Assembly (NCBI GenBank): GCA_021772895.1 | Contig: JAJFLC010000022.1 | Span: forward strand, 62,001-126,000 | Direction of reading: 5' to 3' | Origin: Mariprofundaceae bacterium | GTDB lineage: Bacteria; Pseudomonadota; Zetaproteobacteria; Mariprofundales; Mariprofundaceae | DNA: 64,000 bases | Shown here: one piece after another, positions 9,969 through 19,670 of the stretch | Layout of the letters: every line of letters begins with the position of its first letter | How positions within the stretch are numbered: the first letter of the stretch is position 1 | Notes under the pieces: generated by a model | Databases searched by the model: none | Told to the model about the DNA's origin: nothing | The model's input: the letters and a program-made list of their open reading frames with translations, nothing else | Position numbers and translations under genes: made by a program

Positions 9969-10633
9969 ACATGCAATATATTATCTTGCACCATACGAAA
10001 ATGGGAAATTCCTCCTTCCTCTTCCGACAAATAACGAACTTTTGTAGGCACCCGAACAATCGAAATGCCTGCCCAGTATGCCCTCACCAGAACTTCCGGA
10101 TCAAAATCCATGTGGTTGCCCATTTTTCCCATCGCGCATATAGCGCGAACCGGGTAAGCACGAAATCCACAATTTCCATCCGGCATTTTCAATGTTCCCA
10201 TTTCCAAGGCCATCATCAGATCAGTTAATTTGCGTCCGTGTTTACGTCCAAATGAAATATTCTCATCGAATAAAGGGGCTCCGACAACCAATGCGCTGTT
10301 TTCACGTTTGGCCACCTCAATAAAACGAGGTACATCATCCAAATTATGCTGTCCATCTGCATCGACCTGAATAGCATAAGAAAAACCTTGTTCATTCGCA
10401 TAGTGCAAACCACGCTGAACAGCAGCCCCTTTACCCTGATTATATGACATATGAATCACATCTATTCGACTATCTTCAGTTGCCAGTATATTTAAAAGCT
10501 CCGCTGTACCATCATCACTTCCATCGTTAACAACAATCACATGTTCGACATACGTGAGAAGGCTGGTCACTGCGGAAATAATCGTCTGATGATTATTGTA
10601 AACGGGGATAAGGCCACAAATTGAATCTGACAT
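9893..10633 (-). CDS. Family 2 glycosyltransferase
   Basis: CGLIPVYNNHQTI, VIVVNDGSDDGT, YAIQVDADGQHNLDD. Confidence 0.9.
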   Translation of the reverse strand: MSDSICGLIPVYNNHQTIISAVTSLLTYVEHVIVVNDGSDDGTAELLNILATEDSRIDVIHMSYNQGKGAAVQRGLHYANEQGFSYAIQVDADGQHNLDDVPRFIEVAKRENSALVVGAPLFDENISFGRKHGRKLTDLMMALEMGTLKMPDGNCGFRAYPVRAICAMGKMGNHMDFDPEVLVRAYWAGISIVRVPTKVRYLSEEEGGISHFRMVQDNILHVWMHIRLLPQAPFRLLLRWLKKLTK

Positions 10634-10971
10634 TATGCTGATAGCCTGAACGTAAGTTGCCCACGCGAAACAAGTACACCACTACAAAACAGGCGGAACG
10701 TTGTTTCAAAATCACTGATAAATTTTAATTCCATCATAATCACATCCGCGGGTGTAATCGGCTGCACAAACTTTATAGACGCTGCGCTTTCAATACAGTG
10801 TGGGCTATTGCGTATCTGTGAAACAAACCCTTCCAACATCTTTAGCTGCGCAATTGCAGGAAGAATTGGTTTTGCAGGAAAATGTCCTTTAAAATATGAT
10901 AGATCGGCAGAAATACTACACACTGCCTTCCATACGGAGCCATCAAAAGACGTATCTTTGTAATCAAACAT
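10633..10971 (-). CDS. Small hotdog dehydratase (ApeI/FabA-like)
   Basis: DLSYFKGHFPAKPILPAIAQLKML hotdog dehydratase motif; 112 aa. Confidence 0.8.
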   Translation of the reverse strand: MFDYKDTSFDGSVWKAVCSISADLSYFKGHFPAKPILPAIAQLKMLEGFVSQIRNSPHCIESAASIKFVQPITPADVIMMELKFISDFETTFRLFCSGVLVSRGQLTFRLSA

Positions 10972-12293
10972 TATTCAAATAATGCCATCAAACGCTTTTT
11001 AGGTAATTTACCATTTTCTTCACGCGAAAGTTTAGCAAGTGTGATAATACGGCGAGGTATTGCAATGCCATCAAGCCATTTTTGTAATTCCCGTTTAATG
11101 TCCCGCGAATTCGTGTGCACATTTTCATCAACTGCAACAGCTGCCCAAACCACCCAGTCACGAATATGACTTTTGGCAGGCACAGCGATGACTGCAGCAT
11201 CTTCCACCCCGTGGCAACGCATCAGACATTGCTCAATCATCAGTGTTGAAATGCGTTTGCCACCTATTTTTATAATAGAATCAACACGACCTTCCAGAGT
11301 AAAACGTGAAGCATCTAACAGATTTACCTGATCCGACATCTGGAATAGCTCACTTGGCTGACCATTCACAAACGGAGAGCTTACCTGAAGCAGGCCTTCC
11401 GCATCAGATGTCACCATCACCTCAGAAAAAGCCTCCCAACTTTCATCTTGCAGTTGCAGGCGATGTGCAATCACACCTGTTTCACTGGATCCATAAATTT
11501 CCACTGGATCCGTACCATATTGTTGCCTGTATGTCTGAGCAGTATCTTTTAAAAGTGGTGCTGCCGATGTAACACACATAACCTTTTTAAGACTAATACC
11601 TGCATCCATTAATGATTTCAAATGAATCGGGACAGTAATCAGAATACCGGAACTGTTTTTCTCAAGGCAGTTCTCTACCTCACTCGCATAAAGTGGCATC
11701 TCATCAACAAGTGGCACAGCAAGCACCCACGGCAATAACACCGTGAATGTTAAACCATACAAATGGTTTGCGGGCACACTTGCGACAATGGCCGTATTCG
11801 GCCATGCAAAGGCATTTTTGAGCATCTCCGCTTCAGGCAGCAGATTCGACATAGTTTTTTCGACTGCTTTGGGCTGCCCGGTTGAGCCCGACGTATAAAG
11901 CCTGACAGCCAGTTGATCACACGGAAAAACAAGCCGTATACTGGTGAATGAAAAACTCACATTGTTTTGTCGACAAGACTCTGCCCACACATCATTACAA
12001 ACAAATGCAAATTTATGTGCTCTGCCAATCTCTCCAAGCGTTTCAGTATGTTTATTAGGTGGAAGAATTGCCACTTTCCCTGCTTGCCATGATGCCAAAA
12101 GTGCGACTGAAAAAGCATACCGACTTTTACAGCTTATCAACACATCACCTGTTAATGGTAACAGTTTTTGAGTTAACACATCCACATCGCCCATAAACGT
12201 AGCAAAAGATATGTTTTCACCCTCACAAAAAGCTACCGTGCTATCTGCCACATGATTTGCAAACAGTGTTATATTCCCTGCAACCGTTTTCAT
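10971..12293 (-). CDS. AMP-dependent acyl-CoA/ACP synthetase (APE AMP-ligase)
   Basis: RLYTSGSTGQPKAVEKT adenylation motif, EIYGSSETG, GRVDSIIKIGGKRIS. Confidence 0.9.
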   Translation of the reverse strand: MKTVAGNITLFANHVADSTVAFCEGENISFATFMGDVDVLTQKLLPLTGDVLISCKSRYAFSVALLASWQAGKVAILPPNKHTETLGEIGRAHKFAFVCNDVWAESCRQNNVSFSFTSIRLVFPCDQLAVRLYTSGSTGQPKAVEKTMSNLLPEAEMLKNAFAWPNTAIVASVPANHLYGLTFTVLLPWVLAVPLVDEMPLYASEVENCLEKNSSGILITVPIHLKSLMDAGISLKKVMCVTSAAPLLKDTAQTYRQQYGTDPVEIYGSSETGVIAHRLQLQDESWEAFSEVMVTSDAEGLLQVSSPFVNGQPSELFQMSDQVNLLDASRFTLEGRVDSIIKIGGKRISTLMIEQCLMRCHGVEDAAVIAVPAKSHIRDWVVWAAVAVDENVHTNSRDIKRELQKWLDGIAIPRRIITLAKLSREENGKLPKKRLMALFE

Positions 12294-12892
12294 CGGTCCG
12301 GGCCCCAGATTTTATGCCCGTTTTTTGAAATACTGATGGCCGTATCTTTAAACGACGGTATTTCCAACCAGGGAAATTTCAAACGTCGCCAGACATATTC
12401 TCCAATGACCAGCAGGCCAATCAGCCCGTAAACAATCAAACCATTATATACTGCCCATATTTCATCTGATGCCCAAATAGCCAGGATCAAACATAGAACA
12501 ATATTGAATGCAAAAAAAGCAGCCCAAAGCCTGGTCACATTGGAACAATACTCTGGAATACCATCCGGCATATCAGGAAAATCTAAACGGGCAAACTGTT
12601 CGATTAAAGGTTTTCCCGCACGCAAACTTTGCCAAAATAAAACAAACAAACCGGAATGAATTGCTATAGGAAGGAGCTTGATCGTCACTGATTGGTGTAT
12701 CCAGGCACCCAGCGTCAATATCGCAATCAAGACCACATACTGCAATCGTTTTTCATCTGAAACCACTGCCTTTTGCACACAAAAAAGAATCAGTAACAGT
12801 AGGCCAATCCATGCCATGTTATGCGAAAGTCCAAAATACACCATTGCAGGATAGGCAACAAACAAGACCCCTACGAGCGTTTTAAAAAACAT
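12290..12892 (-). CDS. COG4648-like APE membrane protein
   Basis: ~200 aa multi-TM, overlaps AMP-ligase by 4 bp; position as in known APE clusters. Confidence 0.7.
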   Translation of the reverse strand: MFFKTLVGVLFVAYPAMVYFGLSHNMAWIGLLLLILFCVQKAVVSDEKRLQYVVLIAILTLGAWIHQSVTIKLLPIAIHSGLFVLFWQSLRAGKPLIEQFARLDFPDMPDGIPEYCSNVTRLWAAFFAFNIVLCLILAIWASDEIWAVYNGLIVYGLIGLLVIGEYVWRRLKFPWLEIPSFKDTAISISKNGHKIWGPDR

Positions 12893-12894
12893 AA

Positions 12895-13176
12895 TTATTG
12901 GTGACTACGATTCTCTTCAATAAATTGCGCCAATGCTTTTAAACTGGAAAATATCTTTGTATTGTTATCATCCCCGGATTTAATACGCACACCATACTTA
13001 CGCTCCAGAACAATCGCTAATTCCAGCGCATCAATAGAATCAAGATCTAAACCTCCACCAAACAAAGGAGCATCAACATCAATTTCATCAGGTTTTAAAT
13101 CATCAAGGTGAAGTTCATCTATTAACAGTTTTTTGAGTTCATCAAACAAAACACGGCTCCCCATCTGTAATTCCAA
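12895..13176 (-). CDS. Acyl carrier protein
   Basis: FGGGLDLDSIDALELAIVLERKYGV phosphopantetheine-site DSxD motif; start may be 13164 (MGSRVLF). Confidence 0.9.
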   Translation of the reverse strand: MELQMGSRVLFDELKKLLIDELHLDDLKPDEIDVDAPLFGGGLDLDSIDALELAIVLERKYGVRIKSGDDNNTKIFSSLKALAQFIEENRSHQ

Positions 13177-13552
13177 GCAAAAAATTCTACATAGCGTTTA
13201 CACTTGATTAAGTGTTTTCTTTCAACTGTATTGAATTTTAATAGCAGCATTAGCATACCATAAGAATTGCTTTATTATAAAATCTTATTATGAACATCCG
13301 CACACTACCATAAACAAGTGAATAATCGCGCTTTAGTTAGCGTAAGATAAAAACATCCCGCCTAGATTGGATATACAACTCAATGTCCCTGTGGTTGAAT
13401 ATAATTTAGAGGCACACAACAATCAAACCCAATGAAAGGCAGTTGGCTAATGCATTTTCAAGGTCGCGCACACTCCTGCACAGCGACAAAACAACAAACA
13501 ACCATCGCGCTATTATCAGCGTAACCTTAAATGCCTGTTTATTGAGTGAAAA

Positions 13553-13628
<76 letters not shown>

Positions 13629-13777
13629 GAATTGGATATGACGACACATCCGATCTCAGAAGCGCGATTTCTAGTGGCAAGACACCTTGGATGCAAGCAT
13701 CAGTTTTACGGCCAGCCTCCTTGCCGCTATCCTCCCGCCTCGATCCGAATGGATGCAGAACAGGCTGGAGGAACTTA

Positions 13778-14347
13778 ATGTCTATCAAATCCGATAAATG
13801 GATTCGCCACATGGCACAGGAACATGGAATGATCGAACCTTTTGTAGATGGTCAGGTCAAAAAGAGCGACAGTGGTGTCGGCATGGTCTCCTACGGTCTA
13901 TCCTCATACGGATATGACGTCCGTTGCTCCGATGAATTTAAGATTTTCACCAACATCAATTCTGCCGTTGTTGACCCTAAAAACTTCGATGCCAATAGCT
14001 TCGTCGATGTAAAATCCGATGTCTGCATCATTCCACCCAACTCATTTGCACTTGCACGCACCGTTGAATATATGCGCATTCCACGTCAGGTACTCACCAT
14101 CTGCCTGGGCAAATCCACCTATGCACGTTGCGGCATCATCGTGAACGTCACCCCGCTTGAACCGGAGTGGGAAGGCCACGTAACATTGGAATTTTCAAAC
14201 ACCACGCCATTACCAGCCAAAATTTATGCTGGTGAGGGTGTCGCACAGTTTCTATTTCTCGAATCCGATGAGGAGTGTGAAACTTCATACAAAGATAAAG
14301 CGGGCAAATATCAGGGCCAGACGGGCGTGACCGTACCAAGGTTATAA
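13778..14347 (+). CDS. dcd: dCTP deaminase
   Basis: [22 protein letters not shown]...[16 protein letters not shown] at 13778 preferred to tracked start 13691. Confidence 0.92.
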   Translation: MSIKSDKWIRHMAQEHGMIEPFVDGQVKKSDSGVGMVSYGLSSYGYDVRCSDEFKIFTNINSAVVDPKNFDANSFVDVKSDVCIIPPNSFALARTVEYMRIPRQVLTICLGKSTYARCGIIVNVTPLEPEWEGHVTLEFSNTTPLPAKIYAGEGVAQFLFLESDEECETSYKDKAGKYQGQTGVTVPRL

Positions 14348-14348
14348 T

Positions 14349-15215
14349 ATGAAACTTCGAGATATTTTAAATCAGAAGGGTATCGCATTCTCCTGTGAAT
14401 TCTTCCCACCCAAAACAGACAAGGGTGAAGAAAACCTGTGGAACTGCATTCAGGAACTAAAAGTCGTAAATCCAGCATATGTATCCGTAACTTATGGTGC
14501 AGGCGGCTCTACTCAGGATCGTACCAAACGTATCGTCACTCGTATCAAAGCCGAAACCAATCTTGATCCGGTTGCACATTTAACATGTGTCGGCTCCACC
14601 CAGGAACAATTGGGCGTACTTCTGGATGAGTATCAGGCAGCAGGCATTGAAAATATCCTCGCACTGCGCGGTGATGCACCGGAAGGCATGGATAAATTTA
14701 AAGCTGTCTCCGGCGGTTTCTCTTACGCAACAGATTTAACCCGCTTTATTCATGAGCGTGGTGGTTTCTCAATTGGTGTTGCTTCATATCCTGAAGGCCA
14801 TCCTGAGTCCAGGGGCGGGGTTGAAGATGATATCCGCTACCTGAAGATGAAACAGGATGATGGGGCTGATGCTGTTATCACCCAATATTTTTTCAACAAT
14901 GATGATTTTTACCACTTCCGTGATCTTGCCACGGCTGCCGGCGTTACAATCCCCTTAATTCCCGGCATCATGCCAATTGGCAATTATGATCAGGTAGCCC
15001 GCTTTTCCGCCATGTGCGGCGCAAACATACCTGCATGGATTGGCGAACGCATGATTCCTCATCGTGAAGAGAGCGATACAATGAAAGCAATGGGCATTGA
15101 GATTGCTACAGAGCAGTGTGCTGATCTGATCCGCAACGGTGTGCAGGGACTTCACATTTATTCACTCAATAAATCTGAAGCAACCATCGCCATTCATAAA
15201 AATTTAGGGTTATAG
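14349..15215 (+). CDS. metF: 5,10-methylenetetrahydrofolate reductase
   Basis: SCEFFPPKTDKGEENLW, SVTYGAGGSTQDRT, LALRGDAP; 288 aa. Confidence 0.95.
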   Translation: MKLRDILNQKGIAFSCEFFPPKTDKGEENLWNCIQELKVVNPAYVSVTYGAGGSTQDRTKRIVTRIKAETNLDPVAHLTCVGSTQEQLGVLLDEYQAAGIENILALRGDAPEGMDKFKAVSGGFSYATDLTRFIHERGGFSIGVASYPEGHPESRGGVEDDIRYLKMKQDDGADAVITQYFFNNDDFYHFRDLATAAGVTIPLIPGIMPIGNYDQVARFSAMCGANIPAWIGERMIPHREESDTMKAMGIEIATEQCADLIRNGVQGLHIYSLNKSEATIAIHKNLGL

Positions 15216-15234
15216 CCTTTTATTTGAACCGCTC

Positions 15235-15253
15235 AGGCGGCGCATGTCCGCCT
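15235..15253. other. Short hairpin AGGCGG-cgcatgt-CCGCCT after metF
   Basis: 6-bp perfect inverted repeat with 7-nt loop; no clear T-tract so terminator status uncertain. Confidence 0.4.
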
Positions 15254-15410
15254 ACACTACGAACTCATGATATCCCCTCTCCCGTTAAGCTGACTACGAG
15301 AGAAGCATAAAGTGGGATTAAGCAGTAACGCCACACCCATTTTCATGGACAGTCGAGAAAACCCTAAAGGTTGATTAGATGCTAAAGTCTCTTTTTTTAT
15401 TCTTCCACAA

Positions 15411-16130
15411 CTAGATTTGAATACCAAGCCTGCTTGCAACTTCGTGATAAACTTCAGACAAACCACCCAAATCCTGACGAAAAACATCTTTATCCAGCTT
15501 ACGGCCTGTTTCAACATCCCATAAACGACAGCCATCCGGTGTCACTTCATCACCCAGAACAATCTCTCCATTCAGAAGACCAAACTCTAGCTTGAAATCG
15601 ATCAAGCGAATGCCAACATTTTCCAAAAGATCGCTTAACACCTTATTCACATCGCGGGCAAGCTGACGCATTGCACGGATATCATCGGCTTTTGCCCAAC
15701 CAAAAAGTTCACAATGTTCTGTATTGATCATCGGATCACCCAGTGCATCATCTTTGTAAAACAGCTCTGTCAGCGGACGATCAAGAACCATTCCCTCTTC
15801 CAAGCCAAGACGCCTGCAAATAGAGCCTGCTGCAACATTACGCACCACCACTTCAACCGGCATCATCTCAAGTTCCGTAATGCGCATCTCAACGCTGCCT
15901 TCACGCTTCACATAATGCGTTTTAATACCCGCATCCTGTAACTTCTCAAAAAACCATGAAGAAATTGCACAGTTTAATTCACCCTTATCAGAAATCACAT
16001 CATGTTTTTTGCCATCAAAAGCAGTTGCATCATCTTTGAACACCTGAATCAGTTCGCCCGCAACCTCAGTAGCATAGAGTGCTTTTCCCTTGCCTTCGTA
16101 TCTTAATTCACCTTTCAACAAATCATTCAT
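15411..16130 (-). CDS. purC: Phosphoribosylaminoimidazole-succinocarboxamide synthase
   Basis: YEGKGKALYAT, VVVRNVAAGSICRRLG, DFKLEFG, LGDEVTPDGCRLWD. Confidence 0.95.
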   Translation of the reverse strand: MNDLLKGELRYEGKGKALYATEVAGELIQVFKDDATAFDGKKHDVISDKGELNCAISSWFFEKLQDAGIKTHYVKREGSVEMRITELEMMPVEVVVRNVAAGSICRRLGLEEGMVLDRPLTELFYKDDALGDPMINTEHCELFGWAKADDIRAMRQLARDVNKVLSDLLENVGIRLIDFKLEFGLLNGEIVLGDEVTPDGCRLWDVETGRKLDKDVFRQDLGGLSEVYHEVASRLGIQI

Positions 16131-16302
16131 ATCATGCCTCTCATGCAGTTGGAAAAACGCGGCAGCATACTAAGCCTGTGCGGTCGCGACAAGAAAGAGG
16201 TACACTTTCCAAAAAATGTGATCCAACGCACCTATTAAACCCTCTCTTCTGTTTCTAATACGCGCGCAATCATAATCGAGTCATATCGGAGAGAAAAAAA
16301 GT

Positions 16303-16719
16303 ATGCCAGTAAGCAAGCCTGTCCCGGAAGCGCTCAATACACTCATTACAGTACAACCGCTCTTCTCATCGCTCCCACAAAACGCACGCGAACAGCTCAT
16401 TTCAGACAGCACACTGATACGTTTCAGTGCAGGTGAGCGTCTTATCGAAGAAGATAAAAAAAATAATTTTCTTTATCTGATATTAAAAGGAAAAGCGACA
16501 GCCATGATGAATGGTACAGCAGCAGGATATCTGGAAGCAGGTGATGTTGCAGGTGAAATTTCGGCCATTGGGATAAGCCCGCCCATTGCCAGTATCATTG
16601 CCGACACCGAGCTTGAAACTGTTGCCTTCCCTGCCGAAGCTATTGTTCAGGCAAGCCAATCCTATGCTGAATTTGCCTCCCTGCTTAGAAAAGCAGCCTT
16701 TAAACGTGTGTCGAGTTAA
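16303..16719 (+). CDS. Cyclic nucleotide-binding (cNMP) domain protein
   Basis: IRFSAGERLIEEDKKNNFLYLILKGKATAMMNG...LEAGDVAGEISAIG. Confidence 0.75.
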   Translation: MPVSKPVPEALNTLITVQPLFSSLPQNAREQLISDSTLIRFSAGERLIEEDKKNNFLYLILKGKATAMMNGTAAGYLEAGDVAGEISAIGISPPIASIIADTELETVAFPAEAIVQASQSYAEFASLLRKAAFKRVSS

Positions 16720-16906
16720 AGCTTCAGAGCAAAAAACACTTAAATTACTTCATACCTGCCACTCTTTTCAAAAATCAAAAGCATTGCCTTTTGCACATCA
16801 GCGTGTAAAGTGCCGCGCTCTCGCGGTCAGCCGTGACGAAGATCATACCTTGCTTCAGATGCGCAAACATACTGAAGCGTACTAAAAGTACCCCAAGAGG
16901 AGCGCC

Positions 16907-17422
16907 GTGTACTACGAAACTATTTTCATCGTGAACCCTGATGTATCTCAGGAAAACACCGAATCCATTACTGACAATTTTATTGAGCGCATAGAAAAAG
17001 CGGGTGGCCGTATTGTTAAGCGCGAATACTGGGGCTCACGTCCATTGGCATACAGTATTGCCAAGCGTAAACGTGGCCACTATGTCATGCTTGTTACTGA
17101 TGGTGAACCACAAGCCGTCGAAGCTCTTGAGCAGGCTATTCTCTTAGATGAACGCATTTTGCGTTTCCTGACCACCAAACTTAATGAACTTTCTGACGAG
17201 CCATCTCCATTGGTTCGCCGCAGAGCTACGCCTGCCGCTCAGGAAGAAAACACTGAAGCTCCCGCTACTGATGAAGCAGCGACCGCTCAAGAAAAGAAGG
17301 CTGATGCAGAGGCCCCCGCCACTACAGAAGCTACGGCAGAAGTTGCTGAAGAAGTAACTGTAGAAGCTGTAACAGAAGAAAAACCAGCGGCCGAAACTTC
17401 CGGTGAGGAAGCCAGCAGCTGA
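16907..17422 (+). CDS. rpsF: 30S ribosomal protein S6 with Ala/Glu-rich C-terminal extension
   Basis: GTG start; MYYETIFIVNPDVSQENTESI...KREYWGSRPLAYSIAKRKRGHYV. Confidence 0.95.
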   Translation: MYYETIFIVNPDVSQENTESITDNFIERIEKAGGRIVKREYWGSRPLAYSIAKRKRGHYVMLVTDGEPQAVEALEQAILLDERILRFLTTKLNELSDEPSPLVRRRATPAAQEENTEAPATDEAATAQEKKADAEAPATTEATAEVAEEVTVEAVTEEKPAAETSGEEASS

Positions 17423-17753
17423 TCAAAATAACGTCCGGATGACTGGTAGATTGGATGAGATCCGCCAGCGCTGGACACCGGATGGCAGTATGGCGCTTAT
17501 CGCTTCTCTGATCATCCATCGTCCCCACCTTGGGCCTCAAAGAGCTCAGATGATGGACGAACAACCGATGCCGTTACGAGCCCAGGGTGCTATAGCAGAA
17601 AGCTTGCTAAAACATGAGGGTAAGATCATTAGCGTTGAAGGCTCACTTCGACGCCGCTATTACAGCCGTGATGGTGAACAGCGTTGGGGACAGGTTGAAA
17701 TTTGGGTGGATTCATGCCACCCCGCAAAAATTGAATCTCACCAGGAGAGATAG
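17403..17753 (+). CDS. priB: Primosomal replication protein N / PriB-like OB-fold protein
   Basis: Between rpsF and rps[15 protein letters not shown]...[38 protein letters not shown]. Confidence 0.75.
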   Translation: MRKPAADQNNVRMTGRLDEIRQRWTPDGSMALIASLIIHRPHLGPQRAQMMDEQPMPLRAQGAIAESLLKHEGKIISVEGSLRRRYYSRDGEQRWGQVEIWVDSCHPAKIESHQER

Positions 17754-17755
17754 AT

Positions 17756-18151
17756 ATGAGTGAAGAAGTTGTAAAAAAAGAAACTGCTGCGCCAGCCGAG
17801 CGTAGTAATAGTGATCGCCCTGCTCCTCGCAGTGGTGACCGTCCAGAACGTAGTAGCAGCGATCGTGGTGCACCTCGCAGTGGCAGCGATCGTCCACGCC
17901 GTCCCGCTGGTGGTGGTAGTGGTGGGCGTTTCCAGCGTCGCCGTAAGTTCTGTAAGTTCTGTGCAGATAAGAGCCTGAAAATTGACCACAAAGACCCTGC
18001 ACTACTGGGCCAGTTCATTACCGAACGACATAAGATTATTCCATCGCGTGTAACCGGTGTTTGTGCCAAACATCAGCGTGGCGTAACCACAGCAGTTAAG
18101 CGCGCACGTATTCTGGCGCTACTGGCTTTCACCTCTCTACATCACGATTGA
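17756..18151 (+). CDS. rpsR: 30S ribosomal protein S18 with long N-terminal low-complexity extension
   Basis: [61 protein letters not shown]. Confidence 0.95.
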   Translation: MSEEVVKKETAAPAERSNSDRPAPRSGDRPERSSSDRGAPRSGSDRPRRPAGGGSGGRFQRRRKFCKFCADKSLKIDHKDPALLGQFITERHKIIPSRVTGVCAKHQRGVTTAVKRARILALLAFTSLHHD

Positions 18152-18222
18152 TTTAGACTGATGCAGGAAACGATCTGCGCCTTTCGGCCTTTGAAACCAC
18201 GGCCAAACATAGGCCTGAAGAT

Positions 18223-19221
18223 ATGAAAGAGCAGATCACACCGCTACCACCCATTGCTCAGTTTATACTGACACGTCGGATAGCATGTGCAGCTTTGGCT
18301 CTGGTCATGTTTACTGCTGCAATCTGGGGTGTTGCCGCTGGTGCTGTTCCACTACTGGCAGTAATTATGTCGTTTGCCGGGCTAACGTTACATATGTTAA
18401 CGCCAGCATTGTTTGCTCTGATCGTGTTTGGTGGTGGTCTGATTTACAGCCTTCAGGTTGCCGGTATTGCGGCTCTGGCGGTCACTGTAATCACAGGTTT
18501 TAGCCTGATGAGTGGAACGGTTTTTTTACTTCTCTACGCGATACTTCCAGCACTGGCGGCAGTTAGTCTGGCAAGAATCGGAGGGATAAGGCGAAGTGCC
18601 CAGCAGCTTGCGCTCGGTTTGTTTGTAGCGACGATCACAGCACTGTTGGCAGGCGCCGAATCTCAGGGTGTGGATATGCATACCTTTGTAGAGCAAATGC
18701 TTGCACCGATTTTCAATACGCTTTTCAGTAGTATTCCTTCTGAAGAGCAAGCCGCCTTGACCAGCATCGTGGAAATACAAACGATGACAGCCTGGGCACT
18801 ACCTGGCTTTCTGGCTTTCAGCCTCTGGATGCTTTGGTGGATGGATGTTCTTCTGGCACGTAAAATTGCCGTGAAGTACGGATTTTATAAAGGTGATCAC
18901 AGCGAAATGCTGATGATCAGATTTGATAAGGGCACAGGAATTGCCTTGATTGTGGCTGCTGCACTGGCCAATATAACTGAAGGATCAGTGCAGTACATCG
19001 CCATCAGCACCGGCATCATGTTAGCGGGCTTGTTGGCATTGCAGGGTGTGTCGGTTGCGCATTTATGGTTAAGAGCGCGAGGCATGCAGATGACGCTGGT
19101 TATCATGTACCTGTTATTATTTATATGGTCTGTGATGGTATTACCTTTTATCATCGTCGGCCTGCTTGATATTTGGTTTGATTTTCGTCGAAATTTCATT
19201 TCGGCAGATGGAGGAAAGTGA
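18223..19221 (+). CDS. DUF2232-type membrane protein (YybS-like)
   Basis: Multi-TM, located between rpsR and rplI. Confidence 0.75.
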   Translation: MKEQITPLPPIAQFILTRRIACAALALVMFTAAIWGVAAGAVPLLAVIMSFAGLTLHMLTPALFALIVFGGGLIYSLQVAGIAALAVTVITGFSLMSGTVFLLLYAILPALAAVSLARIGGIRRSAQQLALGLFVATITALLAGAESQGVDMHTFVEQMLAPIFNTLFSSIPSEEQAALTSIVEIQTMTAWALPGFLAFSLWMLWWMDVLLARKIAVKYGFYKGDHSEMLMIRFDKGTGIALIVAAALANITEGSVQYIAISTGIMLAGLLALQGVSVAHLWLRARGMQMTLVIMYLLLFIWSVMVLPFIIVGLLDIWFDFRRNFISADGGK

Positions 19222-19670
19222 TGCAGTTAATTCTGTTAGAACGTGTTGAAGGCCTGGGTAACGTAGGTGATGAAGTTTCTGTACGTGCCGGTTATGGTCG
19301 TAACTTCCTTATCCCACAGGGTAAAGGAATCGTTGCCAACGAAGGTAACCGAAATCTTTTTGAGCGTCGTCGTGCTGTGCTTGAAGCCAAGCATCATACT
19401 GCGCTTGAAGCAGCGCAAGCTGAAGCTGGCAAACTGGCCAGTGTTGAGCTGTCTGTGGTGCGTGCAACTTCAGATAGTGAAAATCTTTACGGTTCAGTCA
19501 CAACCACTGAAATTGCAGAGCTTCTTACACAAGCAGGCCATGCAACTGCGCGCCGCAACATTCTTTTGGATGAACAGATCAAAACCGTGGGTGAGCATCC
19601 ATTTCGTGTTCGCCTGCATCCTGATGTGACCGCCGACCTGACTATCAAGGTCGAAGCCGAGAACGTTTGA
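19218..19670 (+). CDS. rplI: 50S ribosomal protein L9
   Basis: MQLILLERVEGLGNVGDEVSVRAGYGRNFLIPQGKG. Confidence 0.97.
   Translation: MMQLILLERVEGLGNVGDEVSVRAGYGRNFLIPQGKGIVANEGNRNLFERRRAVLEAKHHTALEAAQAEAGKLASVELSVVRATSDSENLYGSVTTTEIAELLTQAGHATARRNILLDEQIKTVGEHPFRVRLHPDVTADLTIKVEAENV

Noticed and set aside
17629-18069. Minus-strand ORFs opposite rpsR (17629-18069, 17712-18002, 17738-17989)
   Set aside because: Shadow ORFs antisense to the repetitive rpsR extension; composition simply mirrors the S/R/G repeats.
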